Shown here: positions 28,823 to 39,085 of the stretch, piece by piece
Layout of the letters: the number at the start of each line of letters is the position of its first letter
Position numbering within the stretch: the stretch's first letter is position 1
Assembly: GCF_019249245.1 (NCBI RefSeq)
Contig: NZ_JAESDK010000004.1
Span: 1-64,000, forward strand
Reading direction: 5' to 3'
Length of the DNA: 64,000 bases
Source: Alteromonas lipotrueiana
GTDB lineage: Bacteria > Pseudomonadota > Gammaproteobacteria > Enterobacterales > Alteromonadaceae
Program-made: the position numbers and the translations under genes
Notes under the pieces: generated by a model
What the model was told of the DNA's origin: nothing
Seen by the model: only the letters and a program-made list of their open reading frames with translations
Databases searched by the model: none

Positions 28823-30061
28823 GTGACAAAACGTCGCGTAGTGGTTACTGGTCTTGGCATGTTGTCTCCATTAGCGCAATCGGTTGATGAAACCTGGCGC
28901 AAACTGCTTGCTGGCGAAAGCGGCATCGGTGAGATAACCCACTTCGATTGCAGTGACTATTCCACTCGTTTTGCCGGTCAGGTTGATAATTTTGACCCGC
29001 AAGAGTACATCGATAAAAAAGAAGCGAAAAAAATGGATCGGTTTATTCAGCTGGGTATTGCAGCTGGTAAGCAGGCTCTGTCGGATTCTGGTTTGAAGAT
29101 TAATGCAGACAACGCAGCACGCGTTGGCGTTGCAATTGGTTCTGGCATAGGCGGCCTGGAACTGATTGAGCAAAATCATCAAAAATTGCTGAAAAGTGGA
29201 CCCAAAAGGGTTTCTCCATTTTTTGTTCCGTCTACTATTACGAATATGATTTCTGGTTTTCTTTCTATAATGGAAGGATTGAAAGGGCCAAACCTTAATG
29301 TGGTTACGGCCTGTACCACAGGGGTTCATAATTTAGGTATTGCGGCACGTACCATCGCTTATGGCGATGCAGATGCGATGTTAGCCGGTGGGGCAGAAGC
29401 CTCAATTACCCCCTTAGCTTTGGCAGGTTTTGCGTCAGCACGCGCGCTGTCAGCACGTAATGACTCGCCCCAGGCAGCCAGCCGCCCATGGGATACTGAC
29501 CGTGACGGTTTTGTTATGGGCGAAGGTGCCGGGGTGGTCATGCTTGAAGAGTATGAGTCGGCTAAAGCACGCGGGGCAAATATCTACGGTGAGCTTGTTG
29601 GCTTTGGTATGAGCGGCGATGCACATCATATGACCTCACCGCCAGAAGATGGCGAAGGGGCCGCTGCGGCTATGGAAAACGCTGTGAACGATGCTGGCAT
29701 TGATAAAACGGCAATTGGATATATTAATGCGCATGGTACATCGACTCCGGCTGGTGATAAGGCTGAAGTTGCTGCGGTTAAGCGTGTCTTTGGCGCTCAT
29801 GCAAACAACCTGTTGGTCAGTTCGACTAAATCAATGACAGGGCATTTGTTGGGGGCGGCTGGTTCGGTCGAAGCAATCTTCACCCTGCTGGCTTTGCGAG
29901 ACAAAATTGCGCCGCCGACCATTAACCTTGATAATCCAGATGAAGGCTGTGATTTGGATTTTGTTGCCCATAAAGCAAAAGAATTTAATTCTGACTATGC
30001 ATTGTGTAATTCATTTGGATTTGGCGGTACCAATGGTACATTGATTTTCAAAAAGTTGTAA
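28823..30061 (+). CDS. fabF: 3-oxoacyl-[ACP] synthase II FabF
   Basis: Elongating condensing enzyme, 412 aa (E. coli 413). The catalytic Cys is in TACTTGVHN near 163, with His in [11 protein letters not shown] near 304 and [14 protein letters not shown] near 341, followed by the C-terminal [15 protein letters not shown]. The start is taken as GTG at 28823 ([13 protein letters not shown]), which matches E. coli and has GAGGG 6 nt upstream; an ATG at 28808 in the same frame would add five residues but has no ribosome binding site. Confidence 0.96.
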   Translation: MTKRRVVVTGLGMLSPLAQSVDETWRKLLAGESGIGEITHFDCSDYSTRFAGQVDNFDPQEYIDKKEAKKMDRFIQLGIAAGKQALSDSGLKINADNAARVGVAIGSGIGGLELIEQNHQKLLKSGPKRVSPFFVPSTITNMISGFLSIMEGLKGPNLNVVTACTTGVHNLGIAARTIAYGDADAMLAGGAEASITPLALAGFASARALSARNDSPQAASRPWDTDRDGFVMGEGAGVVMLEEYESAKARGANIYGELVGFGMSGDAHHMTSPPEDGEGAAAAMENAVNDAGIDKTAIGYINAHGTSTPAGDKAEVAAVKRVFGAHANNLLVSSTKSMTGHLLGAAGSVEAIFTLLALRDKIAPPTINLDNPDEGCDLDFVAHKAKEFNSDYALCNSFGFGGTNGTLIFKKL

Positions 30062-30080
30062 TCTTTAGCCAGTATGAATA

Positions 30081-30107
30081 AAAAGCAGCTTTAGAGCTGC
30101 TTTTTTT
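30081..30107 (+). terminator. Rho-independent terminator of fabF
   Basis: AAAAGCAGCT-TTAG-AGCTGCTTTT followed by more T, 20 bp after the fabF stop. Confidence 0.92.
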
Positions 30108-30164
30108 GTAGGTGACGATTTACTTAGCTATGCGGCGATTATTGCCATTGATATACTTAGTTTC

Positions 30165-30998
30165 TTGTTAGCAGAGGGGTCTTTCAGCGTGACTGAATTT
30201 GCTATTAATGACCGGGCAGCAAATTATGGCGACGGTCTGTTTTCTACGATGAAAGTACAGCGACAGCAGGTTGCGCTGTACGAGCGTCATATTGCCCGTT
30301 TACTTCATGACGCTTATCGCTTAGGGCTAACCCTTGATGAGCAATCATTACGACGTGAAATTCTTGAACAAGCCAAACAACTTGCAGAAGGTACATTAAA
30401 GGTACTTATTAGCGCGGGGGAAGGGGGTCGCGGGTATGCTCGTACCCATCTTAATCGTCCTGGGTTGCATTGTTCATTTTCGCCGCTGCCAGACTATTAT
30501 TCAGGTTGGCAAAGCAATGGGATTACGCTGGGGATCAGCAATATAGCGTTAGCCAGACAACCTCTTTTAGGTGGTTTGAAGCACACAAACCGGCTAGAAC
30601 AGGTATTAATAAAACAAGCGATTCCCGATGATGTTGATGATGTTTTGGTATGTGATGAGCAGGGTTGCCTGGTAGAAGCAAGCGCTGCAAATGTATTCTG
30701 GCAGACCGGAAATCGTTGGTATACTCCGCAAATAAATCAATGTGGAGTGGCAGGGGTGATGCGTAGTTTTGTTATTGATCAGCTAAGTGGCGACAACATG
30801 GCTTTTGAAGTAGGACGTTATAATCTTCAGAGTTTGCAACATGGAAAATGTGTGTTTATCTGTAATGCACTCATGCAAATTGTACCGGTTCACACATTAC
30901 GATTGGCGGACAATACATTACGTTTCAGTGTCGCCCCGGTCACACAAATGTGGCACAAATGGCAAGCAGCTTATCAGGGTGAGTATGGCAGTCTTTAA
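30165..30998 (+). CDS. pabC: Aminodeoxychorismate lyase PabC
   Basis: PLP enzyme converting 4-amino-4-deoxychorismate to 4-aminobenzoate and pyruvate for folate synthesis; class IV aminotransferase fold. 277 aa from TTG. Family motifs include NDRAANYGDGLFSTMKV near 14-30, the Lys in GGLKHTNRLEQVL near 142, and EASAANVFW near 170. Start alternatives are TTG at 30165 (retains the first beta-strand LAEGSFSVTEFAIND) and GTG at 30189; GAGGGG at 30174-30179 favours the GTG. It overlaps mltG by 14 bp, as pabC and yceG/mltG are joined in E. coli. Confidence 0.93.
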   Translation: MLAEGSFSVTEFAINDRAANYGDGLFSTMKVQRQQVALYERHIARLLHDAYRLGLTLDEQSLRREILEQAKQLAEGTLKVLISAGEGGRGYARTHLNRPGLHCSFSPLPDYYSGWQSNGITLGISNIALARQPLLGGLKHTNRLEQVLIKQAIPDDVDDVLVCDEQGCLVEASAANVFWQTGNRWYTPQINQCGVAGVMRSFVIDQLSGDNMAFEVGRYNLQSLQHGKCVFICNALMQIVPVHTLRLADNTLRFSVAPVTQMWHKWQAAYQGEYGSL

Positions 30999-32001
30999 AA
31001 CAATATTTATTGCGTTATTTATAGGCGTACTGTGTTTGGTGGCGGGCGGATATTATATGGCTCAAGAGCTGTCAGCACCGCTTAAATTGAATTCGCCACA
31101 ACTTATTACTATAGAAAAGGGCAGCTCAGCCCATCAAGTGGTTGCCAAGCTTGAACAACGTGATGCATTGCCGGTAAACACCTTAGTAATCAAACTCGGG
31201 ATGAAAGCCGGTATGCTTAGCTCCGGTGTGAAAGCAGGAACTTACTGGCTAGAGCCTGGTATGAATTTAGAAGCTGCGCTCGAACGTTTCAGTCAGGCAG
31301 ACGAAGCTCAGTTTTCAGTCAGCCTGATAGAGGGACTCACCCTTGCTCAGTGGCAGCAATCGTTACAGCAGCATCCCAATATTAAAGATGACTTAACCGC
31401 CGACACCCTCAGCCAGCTTAAGGCAAAGTGGCAGAAGACATTTTCGGTTGCGCCTTTGTCGCTAGAAGGATTATTTTTAGCAGATACCTATCACTTTACG
31501 CACCACACCCGGGCTTCGGTAATATTACGCAGAGCAATGCAGGCAATGAGTGATTATTTGACCTCTCAATGGCAGCAAAGGGCGGTCAACTTACCGTACG
31601 ATTCACCTTATGAGGCGCTTATTCTGGCTTCAATTATTGAAAAAGAAACCGCGGTACCTGCCGAGCGTGGCGAAATAGCCGGGGTGTTTGTTAACCGTTT
31701 ACGTTCTGATATGCGTCTGCAAACCGATCCTACCGTTATTTATGGAATAGGTGAGTCGTTTGATGGCAACATTACCCGGGCACATTTGCGCCAAAAAAAC
31801 GCCTACAACACATATGTAATTAAAGGTTTACCGCCCACCCCAATTGCTATGGCAGGACGCGCCGCAGTGACAGCAGCATTACAGCCGGCTGGTACCGATG
31901 CGCTTTATTTTGTAGCAAAAGGTGATGGCTCGCATCAGTTTTCTCAAACACTTCAGCAGCACAATGCTGCCGTACGCAAATATCAGCTTCAAAACAGGTA
32001 A
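30985..32001 (+). CDS. mltG: Endolytic murein transglycosylase MltG
   Basis: Membrane-bound lytic transglycosylase that cuts nascent glycan strands and sets their length. 338 aa from ATG 30985, which has AGGGTGAG upstream and gives a transmembrane start [18 protein letters not shown]; a longer open frame to 30841 lies inside pabC and is rejected. The LysM-like part is followed by the YceG domain with ASIIEKET near 217 (catalytic Glu), [20 protein letters not shown] near 235-254 and [15 protein letters not shown] near 282. Confidence 0.95.
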   Translation: MAVFKTIFIALFIGVLCLVAGGYYMAQELSAPLKLNSPQLITIEKGSSAHQVVAKLEQRDALPVNTLVIKLGMKAGMLSSGVKAGTYWLEPGMNLEAALERFSQADEAQFSVSLIEGLTLAQWQQSLQQHPNIKDDLTADTLSQLKAKWQKTFSVAPLSLEGLFLADTYHFTHHTRASVILRRAMQAMSDYLTSQWQQRAVNLPYDSPYEALILASIIEKETAVPAERGEIAGVFVNRLRSDMRLQTDPTVIYGIGESFDGNITRAHLRQKNAYNTYVIKGLPPTPIAMAGRAAVTAALQPAGTDALYFVAKGDGSHQFSQTLQQHNAAVRKYQLQNR

Positions 32002-32005
32002 ATTT

Positions 32006-32626
32006 ATGCAAGGCAAGTTCATCGTAGTAGAAGGCCTGGAAGGAGCCGGTAAAAGTTCGGTAATCGACCTGATTGTAGCGCGTTTAAAAAAAGCTAAAAT
32101 AAACTGTATAACCACTCGCGAGCCTGGCGGAACACCTATGGCAGAAGCCATTCGCGAATGCGTAAAACAGCCTTGGCAGGAACAGGTGGCCGAAGAAACA
32201 GAGCTGATGCTGATGTATGCAGCCAGAAAACAATTAATGGTTAACCAGATATTACCTGCATTGGCTTCAGGACAATGGGTTGTTGGCGATCGACATGATT
32301 TATCTTCGCAAGCCTACCAGGGTGGAGGCAGACAAATTTGTGTCAAAACCATGCAGATGTTGAGTGATATCACTCTTAACGGGTTTAAACCCTGCCTGAC
32401 GTTGTATTTAGATGTTCAGCCAGAAGTTGGACTTGAACGCGCAAAAGGGCGGGGCGCGTTAGACCGGATTGAGTTATCCGGACTGGCATTTTTCGAACGA
32501 ACCCGTCAGCGTTATCTTGAATTAGCCGCAGCCGATAAGCGAATTATCACAATTGATGCTATGCAACCTATAGAGCAGGTACATGCTAATGTCGTTGCCA
32601 CAGTAGAAAATTTTTTAACATGCTAA
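32006..32626 (+). CDS. tmk: Thymidylate kinase
   Basis: Phosphorylates dTMP to dTDP. 206 aa from ATG 32006 (AGG 7 nt upstream); an in-frame ATG at 31922 within mltG is not used. P-loop [11 protein letters not shown] at 9-19, [15 protein letters not shown] near 35-49 (with the DRX-type motif [16 protein letters not shown] near 95), and the LID near 140 with RGALDRIE. It overlaps holB by 7 bp, the usual tmk-holB pairing. Confidence 0.97.
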   Translation: MQGKFIVVEGLEGAGKSSVIDLIVARLKKAKINCITTREPGGTPMAEAIRECVKQPWQEQVAEETELMLMYAARKQLMVNQILPALASGQWVVGDRHDLSSQAYQGGGRQICVKTMQMLSDITLNGFKPCLTLYLDVQPEVGLERAKGRGALDRIELSGLAFFERTRQRYLELAAADKRIITIDAMQPIEQVHANVVATVENFLTC

Positions 32627-33507
32627 TTCCAGACTGGCTTTTATCACGTTATGAAAAACTTATTCGCAGGTTGCAAGCGGGGCGTTTGCATCATGGTTTG
32701 CTATTAACCGGACCGGCAGGTATAGGCAAACATGTGCTGGCACGTGAGCTGGCTAAGACTATTCTATGCAAAAACAATAGTACCACTGGTGCCTGTGGAC
32801 AATGTCAGGCCTGCTTGCTTTACGAAGCAGGAAGTCATCCTGATATGGCTGAATTGGTCAGCGATAAACAACTTGGCGTTGACGCCATACGTCAGGGTAT
32901 CGGGCGGCTTAATTCAACGGCGCAATTAAGTGGCAATAAGGTTCTGGTTATTCCAAAAGCTGAAAAAATGACTGAAGCAGCCGCTAATGCTTTGCTCAAA
33001 ACACTGGAAGAACCCACTAATAATACGTTCATTCTATTGCTGACTAATCGACCCCAACAGTTGCTCGCCACTATTGTAAGTCGCTGTGAAAAACACATAT
33101 TTCCAGCGCCAGTGACAGCGGATGCTTTAAAATGGTTAGAACAACAGGGTGTTAAAGATGCCTCTGAAGCATTGCTGCATGCCTATGGGGGAGCCCCTTT
33201 TGCTATTGTCGAGTCACTTCACCAAGACAAAGGTTTAGAGTATCGCGCTTTTACTGAAGGTTTAGACTCGTTGCTGGCAGGTAGTAAAGACGCAGTCTCG
33301 TTATCCATAGATTGGCAGGAACATGCTGAACGGGTAGTCGGCTGGTTGCAACAATACATGCATAGCCAGTGTATAAAGTACCCCGATAAACAAACAATAC
33401 ACTTATATGAAGCCTGTACCCAGGCTCGCAAAATATTGCAAAATCCGGGTATCAATAAATCCATGATCCTTAGTTGTTTGTTAGCCGAAATAAAACAAAC
33501 AGGCTAA
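32620..33507 (+). CDS. holB: DNA polymerase III subunit delta'
   Basis: Clamp-loader subunit. 295 aa. It has a P-loop-like [15 protein letters not shown] near 25-39 (HolB usually does not hydrolyse ATP), a zinc module [17 protein letters not shown] near 62-78, [23 protein letters not shown] near 109-131 and the sensor-like SRCEKHIFP. The start overlaps the end of tmk. The pilZ gene that lies between holB and tatD in Pseudomonas is absent here. Confidence 0.95.
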   Translation: MLIPDWLLSRYEKLIRRLQAGRLHHGLLLTGPAGIGKHVLARELAKTILCKNNSTTGACGQCQACLLYEAGSHPDMAELVSDKQLGVDAIRQGIGRLNSTAQLSGNKVLVIPKAEKMTEAAANALLKTLEEPTNNTFILLLTNRPQQLLATIVSRCEKHIFPAPVTADALKWLEQQGVKDASEALLHAYGGAPFAIVESLHQDKGLEYRAFTEGLDSLLAGSKDAVSLSIDWQEHAERVVGWLQQYMHSQCIKYPDKQTIHLYEACTQARKILQNPGINKSMILSCLLAEIKQTG

Positions 33508-33540
33508 TTGTTGAAGCCTATCGCTTAGAAGAGGTTATTT

Positions 33541-34323
33541 TTGTTTGTAGATTCTCACTGTCATTTAGATCGTTTAAAAATGAACGACTCACAACTTATC
33601 GATACGCTTAATTTTGCCCGTAACCGTGGTGTAGAGCACTTTTTATGTGTAAGCGTTTCGGTAAAAGATTTTGACGAAATGTACGCTAAGGTAAGTCAAT
33701 TTGATGATGTTTCAGTAAGTTGCGGTGTACATCCGTTACACCAGGAAGACGCCTGTACTTATCAGGCGTTATTGCAAAAAGCGGCCAAGCCGCAAGTGGT
33801 TGCTGTTGGCGAGACTGGCTTAGACTATTTTTACAGTGCTGATACTAAAGAGATTCAGCAGCAGTCGTTTATTGACCACATTAAAGTGGCAAATGCGGTT
33901 GAAAAACCGCTGATTATTCATACCCGTGATGCCCGTGAAGATACTATTTCGATGTTAAAGCAATACAAAGCGCCGGCGACCCAGGGAGTATTGCATTGTT
34001 TTACTGAGTCACTTGAAATGGCACAAGCTGCTATAGCCATGGATTTTTATATTTCTATCTCAGGTATTGTTACTTTCAATTCTGCGTCAGACTTACAGGA
34101 AGTTGTTAAAGCGATTCCACTTGAGCGTTTGCTGATAGAAACAGACTCGCCTTGGTTAGCCCCTGTACCTCACAGAGGTAAACAAAATCAACCAGGGTAT
34201 GTTGTAGAAGTTGCCGAGTTTGTCGCAAATCTTAAAGGGATCTCGGTGGCCGAGCTGGCGAAGGCCACGACTGAAAATTTCTATCGATTATTCAGCCGTG
34301 TCAAATCATCTGCGCAGGTATAG
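33541..34323 (+). CDS. TatD-family hydrolase (YcfH type)
   Basis: Metal-dependent DNase/exonuclease-like TIM-barrel enzyme, 260 aa from TTG at 33541 with GAGGTT 6 nt upstream. Metal and catalytic motifs: VDSHCHLDRL at 3-12, CGVHPLHQ near 61, VAVGETGLDYFY near 88-99, IHTRDARED near 125, HCFTES near 151 and ETDSPWLAPVPHRGK near 200. YcfH/TatD proteins have 3'-5' exonuclease or D-aminoacyl activities. The gene order holB-tatD equals holB-ycfH in E. coli. Confidence 0.95.
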   Translation: MFVDSHCHLDRLKMNDSQLIDTLNFARNRGVEHFLCVSVSVKDFDEMYAKVSQFDDVSVSCGVHPLHQEDACTYQALLQKAAKPQVVAVGETGLDYFYSADTKEIQQQSFIDHIKVANAVEKPLIIHTRDAREDTISMLKQYKAPATQGVLHCFTESLEMAQAAIAMDFYISISGIVTFNSASDLQEVVKAIPLERLLIETDSPWLAPVPHRGKQNQPGYVVEVAEFVANLKGISVAELAKATTENFYRLFSRVKSSAQV

Positions 34324-34326
34324 GTT

Positions 34327-34887
34327 ATGTCAGACTGGACCTTACGTTTGACCAAAAGTCTGCATCAGGCCCGCAGTCAGCCCGAGAGCCGGTACTTTCA
34401 ACTGGCCACCCTGACAGAGGACCTGGTTCCGGCAAATCGTACTGTAGTATTTCGTTATCTGGACAACGTTGACAACGCCTTAGTGGTGGTGGCTGACACG
34501 CGTTCTGCTAAATGGTCTGAGCTGTCATTACAACCCAAAGCGTCTGTATGCTGGTATTTTTCGAAAAGCCGGGAGCAATATCGCTTTATTGTGCATGGTG
34601 AAGGGTATACCCGCGAGACCGCGCCGGAGCTTATAGACAAACAATGGTCAAAACTTTCGGATGCGGGGCGTAAACAATACTTCTGGGGGCAACCCGGTAG
34701 CGTAAAACAAAGTAACGGACCCCTGAGAGTCACTGAAGATATGAGTCATCCGCCAGAACACTTTTGTGTGCTCAAACTACTTATTAAAAGTGTGGATTAC
34801 TTATCGTTACAGGGTAACCCGCAATATCGCGAAAAACATTGGCTCGATAGCAGTGGGAAATGGGTCTCACAACCCATAATCCCCTGA
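34327..34887 (+). CDS. Pyridoxamine-phosphate-oxidase-like FMN-binding protein
   Basis: 186 aa of the pyridoxamine 5'-phosphate oxidase family 2 (Alr4036-like). The split-barrel shows RYFQLATLTEDLVPANRTVVFRYL in the N-terminal part, a KWSELSLQPKASVCWYF block typical for flavin phosphate binding, and FWGQPGSVKQSNGPL near 118. The C-terminal HWLDSSGKWVSQPIIP resembles the PNPOx tail W-L-R-P. It follows tatD by 3 bp and may be transcribed with the lipid cluster. Whether it oxidises PNP or another substrate is open. Confidence 0.85.
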   Translation: MSDWTLRLTKSLHQARSQPESRYFQLATLTEDLVPANRTVVFRYLDNVDNALVVVADTRSAKWSELSLQPKASVCWYFSKSREQYRFIVHGEGYTRETAPELIDKQWSKLSDAGRKQYFWGQPGSVKQSNGPLRVTEDMSHPPEHFCVLKLLIKSVDYLSLQGNPQYREKHWLDSSGKWVSQPIIP

Positions 34888-34963
34888 AACCGCTACCCTG
34901 AAACAATCAATCTGTTCTGTATTACTGTGGATTAGCGGTAGCGTCATTAGTGCACCGAAAAAC

Positions 34964-35000
34964 TGGCGACGGCTAAGTCGCCAACTTTGCGTACAAAGTT
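34964..35000. repeat. Two adjacent perfect hairpins between convergent genes
   Basis: TGGCGAC-GGCTAA-GTCGCCA at 34964-34983 is followed, sharing its last base, by AACTTTG-CGTA-CAAAGTT at 34983-35000. There is no T-run on either strand. They sit between a plus-strand gene and a minus-strand gene that converge here, so they could end or protect both mRNAs. Confidence 0.65.
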
Positions 35001-35017
35001 ATTCACGATGTGAAAGC

Positions 35018-35653
35018 TTATTGAAATACAGCTTTTAAAGGTTGGTCGCCGGTAAACAAACCTATAATTCGGTTTGACGCCTTTTGCTGGTCCACACTAT
35101 ATAAAATCGCTGTGGCAACGTCTTCTCTCGGAACCTTTCTGTCTTCATCTTTTTCAGGCATAGATTCCTGAACATATTCTGTACCCGGTTCATCGGTAAG
35201 AGAACCCGGGCGCAATATAGTGTAATTAAGACCACTATTTAGCAAATGCTCATCGGCCATATGCTTGGCGACCAAATAAGGCTTTATCGGAGAGTCAGCA
35301 GCATCAGGATCATCAGCGCCTACAGAGCTCACCATAATAAAATGCTTAACATTGGCTTTTTTAGCAAACTCAACCGCGTTACGCGCAGCCCACAAATCGA
35401 TAAGCAGGGTTTTTTCGGGACCGGTATTGCCACCCGAGCCTGCACAGAAAACAACTGACTCTTGCCCTTCAAATGCCTTTGAAAAGTCCTCTTCTAAATT
35501 TTGTTCAAAAATAGACAGTGAAGCGCTATCAAAGTCTGAAAGTTTATCTTTGCTACGAACCAGAGCGGTAACACTATGACCGGCATCCAATAATTTTTGT
35601 GTAGCCTGTTTGCCAATTTGGCCTGAAGCGCCTATCACCAGAATGTTACTCAT
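35018..35653 (-). CDS. NAD(P)-binding SDR-a5-like (NmrA/YwnB-type) protein
   Basis: 211 aa atypical short-chain dehydrogenase. It begins NILVIGASGQIGKQATQKLL, the GxxGxxG Rossmann loop, then FCAGSG near 69, HFIMVSSVGADDPDA near 102, a PYLVAKHMADEHL segment with an active-site Tyr/Lys pair near 125-128 (YLVAK), and LRPGSLTDEPGT near 146. The family includes flavin reductase-like and quinone-associated proteins. AGGAGAACAG lies before the ATG. It stands alone; function unknown. Confidence 0.88.
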   Translation of the reverse strand: MSNILVIGASGQIGKQATQKLLDAGHSVTALVRSKDKLSDFDSASLSIFEQNLEEDFSKAFEGQESVVFCAGSGGNTGPEKTLLIDLWAARNAVEFAKKANVKHFIMVSSVGADDPDAADSPIKPYLVAKHMADEHLLNSGLNYTILRPGSLTDEPGTEYVQESMPEKDEDRKVPREDVATAILYSVDQQKASNRIIGLFTGDQPLKAVFQ

Positions 35654-36103
35654 GCTGTTCTCCTTTTTTTGAATATAGTATTAGTTCTGTTATTGAGGCG
35701 CCGAAGATCAAATTGCAGATAGACTATCGCGGTGATACGCCGACACTGTCTGGTAGGTTTGAAGCCCAAATCAAATAGAATGCAGGGTGGTTTTCGCAAT
35801 TCAGGGCTAATACAAACAGTAAAAATACAGAGAACAAAAATAGTGCTTAGCCACAGCGGTATCTGCATGTAGCAATGCGCTTACCCCGCAATTTTTTGGA
35901 GTGTAAAATAACCAAATTTAAGGGCTCTTGGATACATTAGGTATAACTTATGTTTTGTAAGGCTGTGATTTATTGGGTTTATATCGATTATAACGGATGA
36001 CCTAAAAGTTTAATGAAGTTCAGTAAACCCATTTTAGAAAAATGACAGTATTCAACTTTACGAGATATCGTGTTAACCCATGCTGATAAGGAACGTAACG
36101 ACT
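35654..36103. other. Intergenic region upstream of katE
   Basis: About 450 bp between two divergent genes, AT-rich toward the catalase gene. No credible gene. A catalase promoter is expected here, but no sigma-70, OxyR or RpoS element could be assigned with confidence. Confidence 0.5.
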
Positions 36104-38173
36104 ATGGCTGAGTCTTTCAAATATTCTGGTAAAAAAGGAAATGGTGGCGAATTACACCAGGTCCCTTCCGGCGAAAATGAAGTGATGACCACTGCTCAGG
36201 GCTGCCCTATAAGTGACAATCAAAACTCGTTAAAAGCGGGCAAACGTGGCCCTTCCTTACTCGAAGATCATATTTTTCGGGAAAAAATGTTTCATTTTGA
36301 CCACGAGCGTATTCCAGAACGAGTAGTCCATGCTCGCGGCTATGGCGCCCATGGCTACTTTGAAACATACGATAACTTTTCTGACGTTACCTGCGCTGAT
36401 TTGTTTCAGCGAAAAGGCGAACAAACGCCCGTTTTTGTGCGCTTTTCTACAGTAGCAGGAAACAAAGGTTCACCCGACTTAGCGCGTGATGTACGCGGTT
36501 TTGCGGTTAAATTTTATACGAACGAAGGCAACTGGGATTTAGTTGGTAACAATATCCCGGTGTTTTTTATTCAGGACGCAATCAAATTTCCTGATCTGAT
36601 ACATAGCGCTAAACAAGCGCCAGATCGTGGTTTTCCCCAGGCACAAACTGCCCATGACAATTTCTGGGACTTCACGAGTTTGTCGCCAGAATCGGTACAC
36701 ATGTTAATGTGGATCATGTCAGATCGCGCAATACCACGCTCATTTCGCTTCATGGAAGGGTTTGGTGTTCATACCTTTAAGTTGATTAACAGCAATGGCG
36801 AAGAAAAATACGTTAAGTTCCATTGGAAGCCAACTGCTGGCTTGCAATCGGTAGTATGGAATGAAGCTCTGAAGATAAACGGGGCAGATCCCGACTTTCA
36901 TCGTCGCGATTTATGGAGCTCAATTCAGGCCGGAGCCTTCCCGGAGTGGGAGCTGGGAGTTCAAATCTTCGACCAGGAGTTTGCTGACAACTTTGAGTTT
37001 GATGTTTTTGATGCGACCAAAATCATTCCTGAAGAACAGGTGCCGGTTAAGAAAATTGGTAAAATGGTATTGAACCGCATGGTCGATAACTTCTTTGCTG
37101 AAACAGAGCAGGTGGCCTTCTGTACTCAAAATATTGTACCCGGTATCGATTTCACGCCTGATCCGCTATTACAAGGTCGTAATTTTTCATATCTTGATAC
37201 GCAACTAAAACGTCTGGGTGGGCCGAACTTTACGCAGATTCCGGTAAACGCCCCCCGTTGTCCAATGCGAAATTTCCAGCAAGACGGGCACATGGCAATG
37301 CACACGCCTAAGGGCCGTGCTAATTACGAACCCAATTCATGGGAGCAAAGCGAGGACAATCCACGCGCTTGCCCTGAGCATGGCTATAAAAGTTCTAGTG
37401 AACCAGTGGAAGGTGACAAGTTGCGTTATCGTTCAGAAACGTTTGCTGACCATTACAGCCAGGCAATTCAATTTTACAAAAGCCAGACTGAGGTTGAGCA
37501 GACTCATATGCGTGATGCCTTTGTTTTTGAATTGTCTAAAGTTGAAAAACTTGCCATTCGTGAACGTGTGGTATCCCACTTGCGCAACGTTGATGAGACA
37601 TTAGCTGAAGGGGTTGCTAAAGGTTTGGGTCTGGAAGAAATGCCGGACAAAGCCGAAGCCGCTATGGCACCTCGAGATGACTTAGCAGTATCCGACAAAC
37701 TCAGTATTCTAAAGAATGCGCCAAATACTTTTAAAGGTAGAAAACTGGGTATTTTCTGCTGCTCGGGTGTAGAAGATGAGCTGCTTGAAGGGCTATTACA
37801 GGCACTGAAAGACGAAGGTGCTATGTATGAAATTGTTGCTCCCACCGTTAATGGTATTAAAACCGCTGGTGGAAAACACATTAAAGGTAACCAGGTAATC
37901 GATGGTGGTCCTTCAGTTCTTTATGACGCGGTAGCGGTACTATTGACCGAAGAGGGCGCGAAAGAGCAGGCGAAAGTTCCCGAAGCTAAAGATTTTGTTA
38001 TGGATGCATTTGCCCATAATAAATTCATCGGTTTCATTGACGGTACCAAACCTTTGCTAGATGAGCTAAATATGACATCTAAAATTGATAAAGGATTTGT
38101 AGACCTTGATAAGACGACGCCGTCTGACTTTATCACTCAATTGCGTGATATTCGCTTTTGGAAGCGCGGCTGA
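36104..38173 (+). CDS. katE: Large-subunit catalase (HPII/KatE type)
   Basis: Haem catalase that dismutates hydrogen peroxide in the cytoplasm. 689 aa from ATG 36104, with AAGGA 11 nt upstream; an ATG at 36080 adds eight residues and has no ribosome binding site. Catalytic His is in [15 protein letters not shown] near 75-89, Asn in [12 protein letters not shown] near 148, and the haem Tyr region follows near 360 ([14 protein letters not shown]). The extra C-terminal domain (about 540-689, [16 protein letters not shown]) is the flavodoxin/GATase-like fold of the large clade, seen in E. coli HPII (753 aa). Confidence 0.96.
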   Translation: MAESFKYSGKKGNGGELHQVPSGENEVMTTAQGCPISDNQNSLKAGKRGPSLLEDHIFREKMFHFDHERIPERVVHARGYGAHGYFETYDNFSDVTCADLFQRKGEQTPVFVRFSTVAGNKGSPDLARDVRGFAVKFYTNEGNWDLVGNNIPVFFIQDAIKFPDLIHSAKQAPDRGFPQAQTAHDNFWDFTSLSPESVHMLMWIMSDRAIPRSFRFMEGFGVHTFKLINSNGEEKYVKFHWKPTAGLQSVVWNEALKINGADPDFHRRDLWSSIQAGAFPEWELGVQIFDQEFADNFEFDVFDATKIIPEEQVPVKKIGKMVLNRMVDNFFAETEQVAFCTQNIVPGIDFTPDPLLQGRNFSYLDTQLKRLGGPNFTQIPVNAPRCPMRNFQQDGHMAMHTPKGRANYEPNSWEQSEDNPRACPEHGYKSSSEPVEGDKLRYRSETFADHYSQAIQFYKSQTEVEQTHMRDAFVFELSKVEKLAIRERVVSHLRNVDETLAEGVAKGLGLEEMPDKAEAAMAPRDDLAVSDKLSILKNAPNTFKGRKLGIFCCSGVEDELLEGLLQALKDEGAMYEIVAPTVNGIKTAGGKHIKGNQVIDGGPSVLYDAVAVLLTEEGAKEQAKVPEAKDFVMDAFAHNKFIGFIDGTKPLLDELNMTSKIDKGFVDLDKTTPSDFITQLRDIRFWKRG

Positions 38174-38195
38174 ATCGAGATATCTGTAGACTTAT

Positions 38196-38224
38196 AAAGC
38201 GAACCCTCGGGTTCGCTTTTTTTA
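38196..38224 (+). terminator. Rho-independent terminator of the catalase gene
   Basis: AAGCGAACC-CTCG-GGTTCGCTT followed by TTTTTT, about 24 bp after the stop. Confidence 0.92.
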
Positions 38225-38365
38225 TGTTTATCTCTTAAATGTTGGCTTCGCTTGTTCTAAGCTTACTTATCAAAACCGCTTCAGTGCCTGAATTAAGATA
38301 CCTACCCTATAGCACTTAAAAAGCTAAGCCCGGTTGTCGGCTCTGAAAGTGAGAGGGAGGTGACT

Positions 38366-38494
38366 ATGCGAGAGTGCGCGTACCATCCAAGATTCTGTAT
38401 CTACATATCGTTGCTTTGTAATCCGAGCAAAGGTATTCTCAAATATTATTTTTTAAAATCGCCTCACACAGTTCGGCATAAAAACCGGATTTAA
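38366..38494 (+). CDS. Possible 42-aa peptide with a perfect Shine-Dalgarno
   Basis: ATG at 38366 follows GGAGGTGA, an exact 8-base match to the anti-Shine-Dalgarno, with CT between it and the ATG. The frame is short (42 codons) and the product is basic, with four Cys (residues 4, 11, 18 and none later) in the N-terminal half and a cationic tail (TVRHKNRI). No family was recognised. Codon choice is neutral. The strong ribosome site is the only positive evidence; chance is possible. Confidence 0.35.
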   Translation: MRECAYHPRFCIYISLLCNPSKGILKYYFLKSPHTVRHKNRI

Positions 38495-38531
38495 CGAAAG
38501 GTAATGATATCTAAGTAACCAGGGACAGAAT

Positions 38532-38867
38532 ATGGACTATGTAAGCTGGGTAAAAAGGAATTTTCCTAAAATGCATAATTTTGATGAAGAAAAACTTCTG
38601 ATTAAAATTGAAGAAGTAAAATCTGATAATGAGCTTTTCAGAGAAGCAGTAAAAACCCTTGGCGCGCTACTTATTGTGCTACCTCTTAACGTATATCTGT
38701 ATGCCGCTGACCTGGTGTCTTTTAGCTCGCCGCTATACTGGTTTATCGTTGGAACTTCTGTGTTAGTTGGTGGGCTGATTTCACTGCATTTTGAACAAAA
38801 AAGCATTAAATGGCAATTGGCTAAATGCTACCGAACCCATCAGACTACGAAACCACCCACAGCATAG
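38532..38867 (+). CDS. Hypothetical membrane protein
   Basis: 111 aa. A charged, helical N-terminal part (1-40, with repeated Lys/Glu) leads to two hydrophobic segments (about 43-62 and 68-88), then a basic tail. AGGGACAG precedes the ATG by 4 nt, a good ribosome site. No family was recognised. It lies alone between the catalase gene and an SEC-C protein gene, in the accessory stretch of the window. Confidence 0.6.
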   Translation: MDYVSWVKRNFPKMHNFDEEKLLIKIEEVKSDNELFREAVKTLGALLIVLPLNVYLYAADLVSFSSPLYWFIVGTSVLVGGLISLHFEQKSIKWQLAKCYRTHQTTKPPTA

Positions 38868-39055
38868 ATTCATGTCTACGCTGATGCTGTAAATACAAAT
38901 AATCAATTAACCCACAATGGCTTTGCTATAAGCCCAGACTCAAAGGGTGTAGTTTTACTATGGCGCAAAACATCGTTTCTTTCACAGTTTCGTTAGGTCA
39001 GAATTGAAAAGCGTTAGTTGTAACATTGTGCTTTTAATGTATTTTTTATGTAGCG

Positions 39056-39085
39056 TCAGATAATTTCTCAACGAAAATTATCTGA
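39056..39085. repeat. 11-bp perfect inverted repeat over a stop codon
   Basis: TCAGATAATTT at 39056-39066 and AAATTATCTGA at 39075-39085 with an 8-nt loop. The repeat overlaps the stop codon (39078-39080) of the minus-strand SEC-C protein gene. No T-run follows, so it is a 3' stem or a protein site rather than a plain terminator. Confidence 0.7.
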
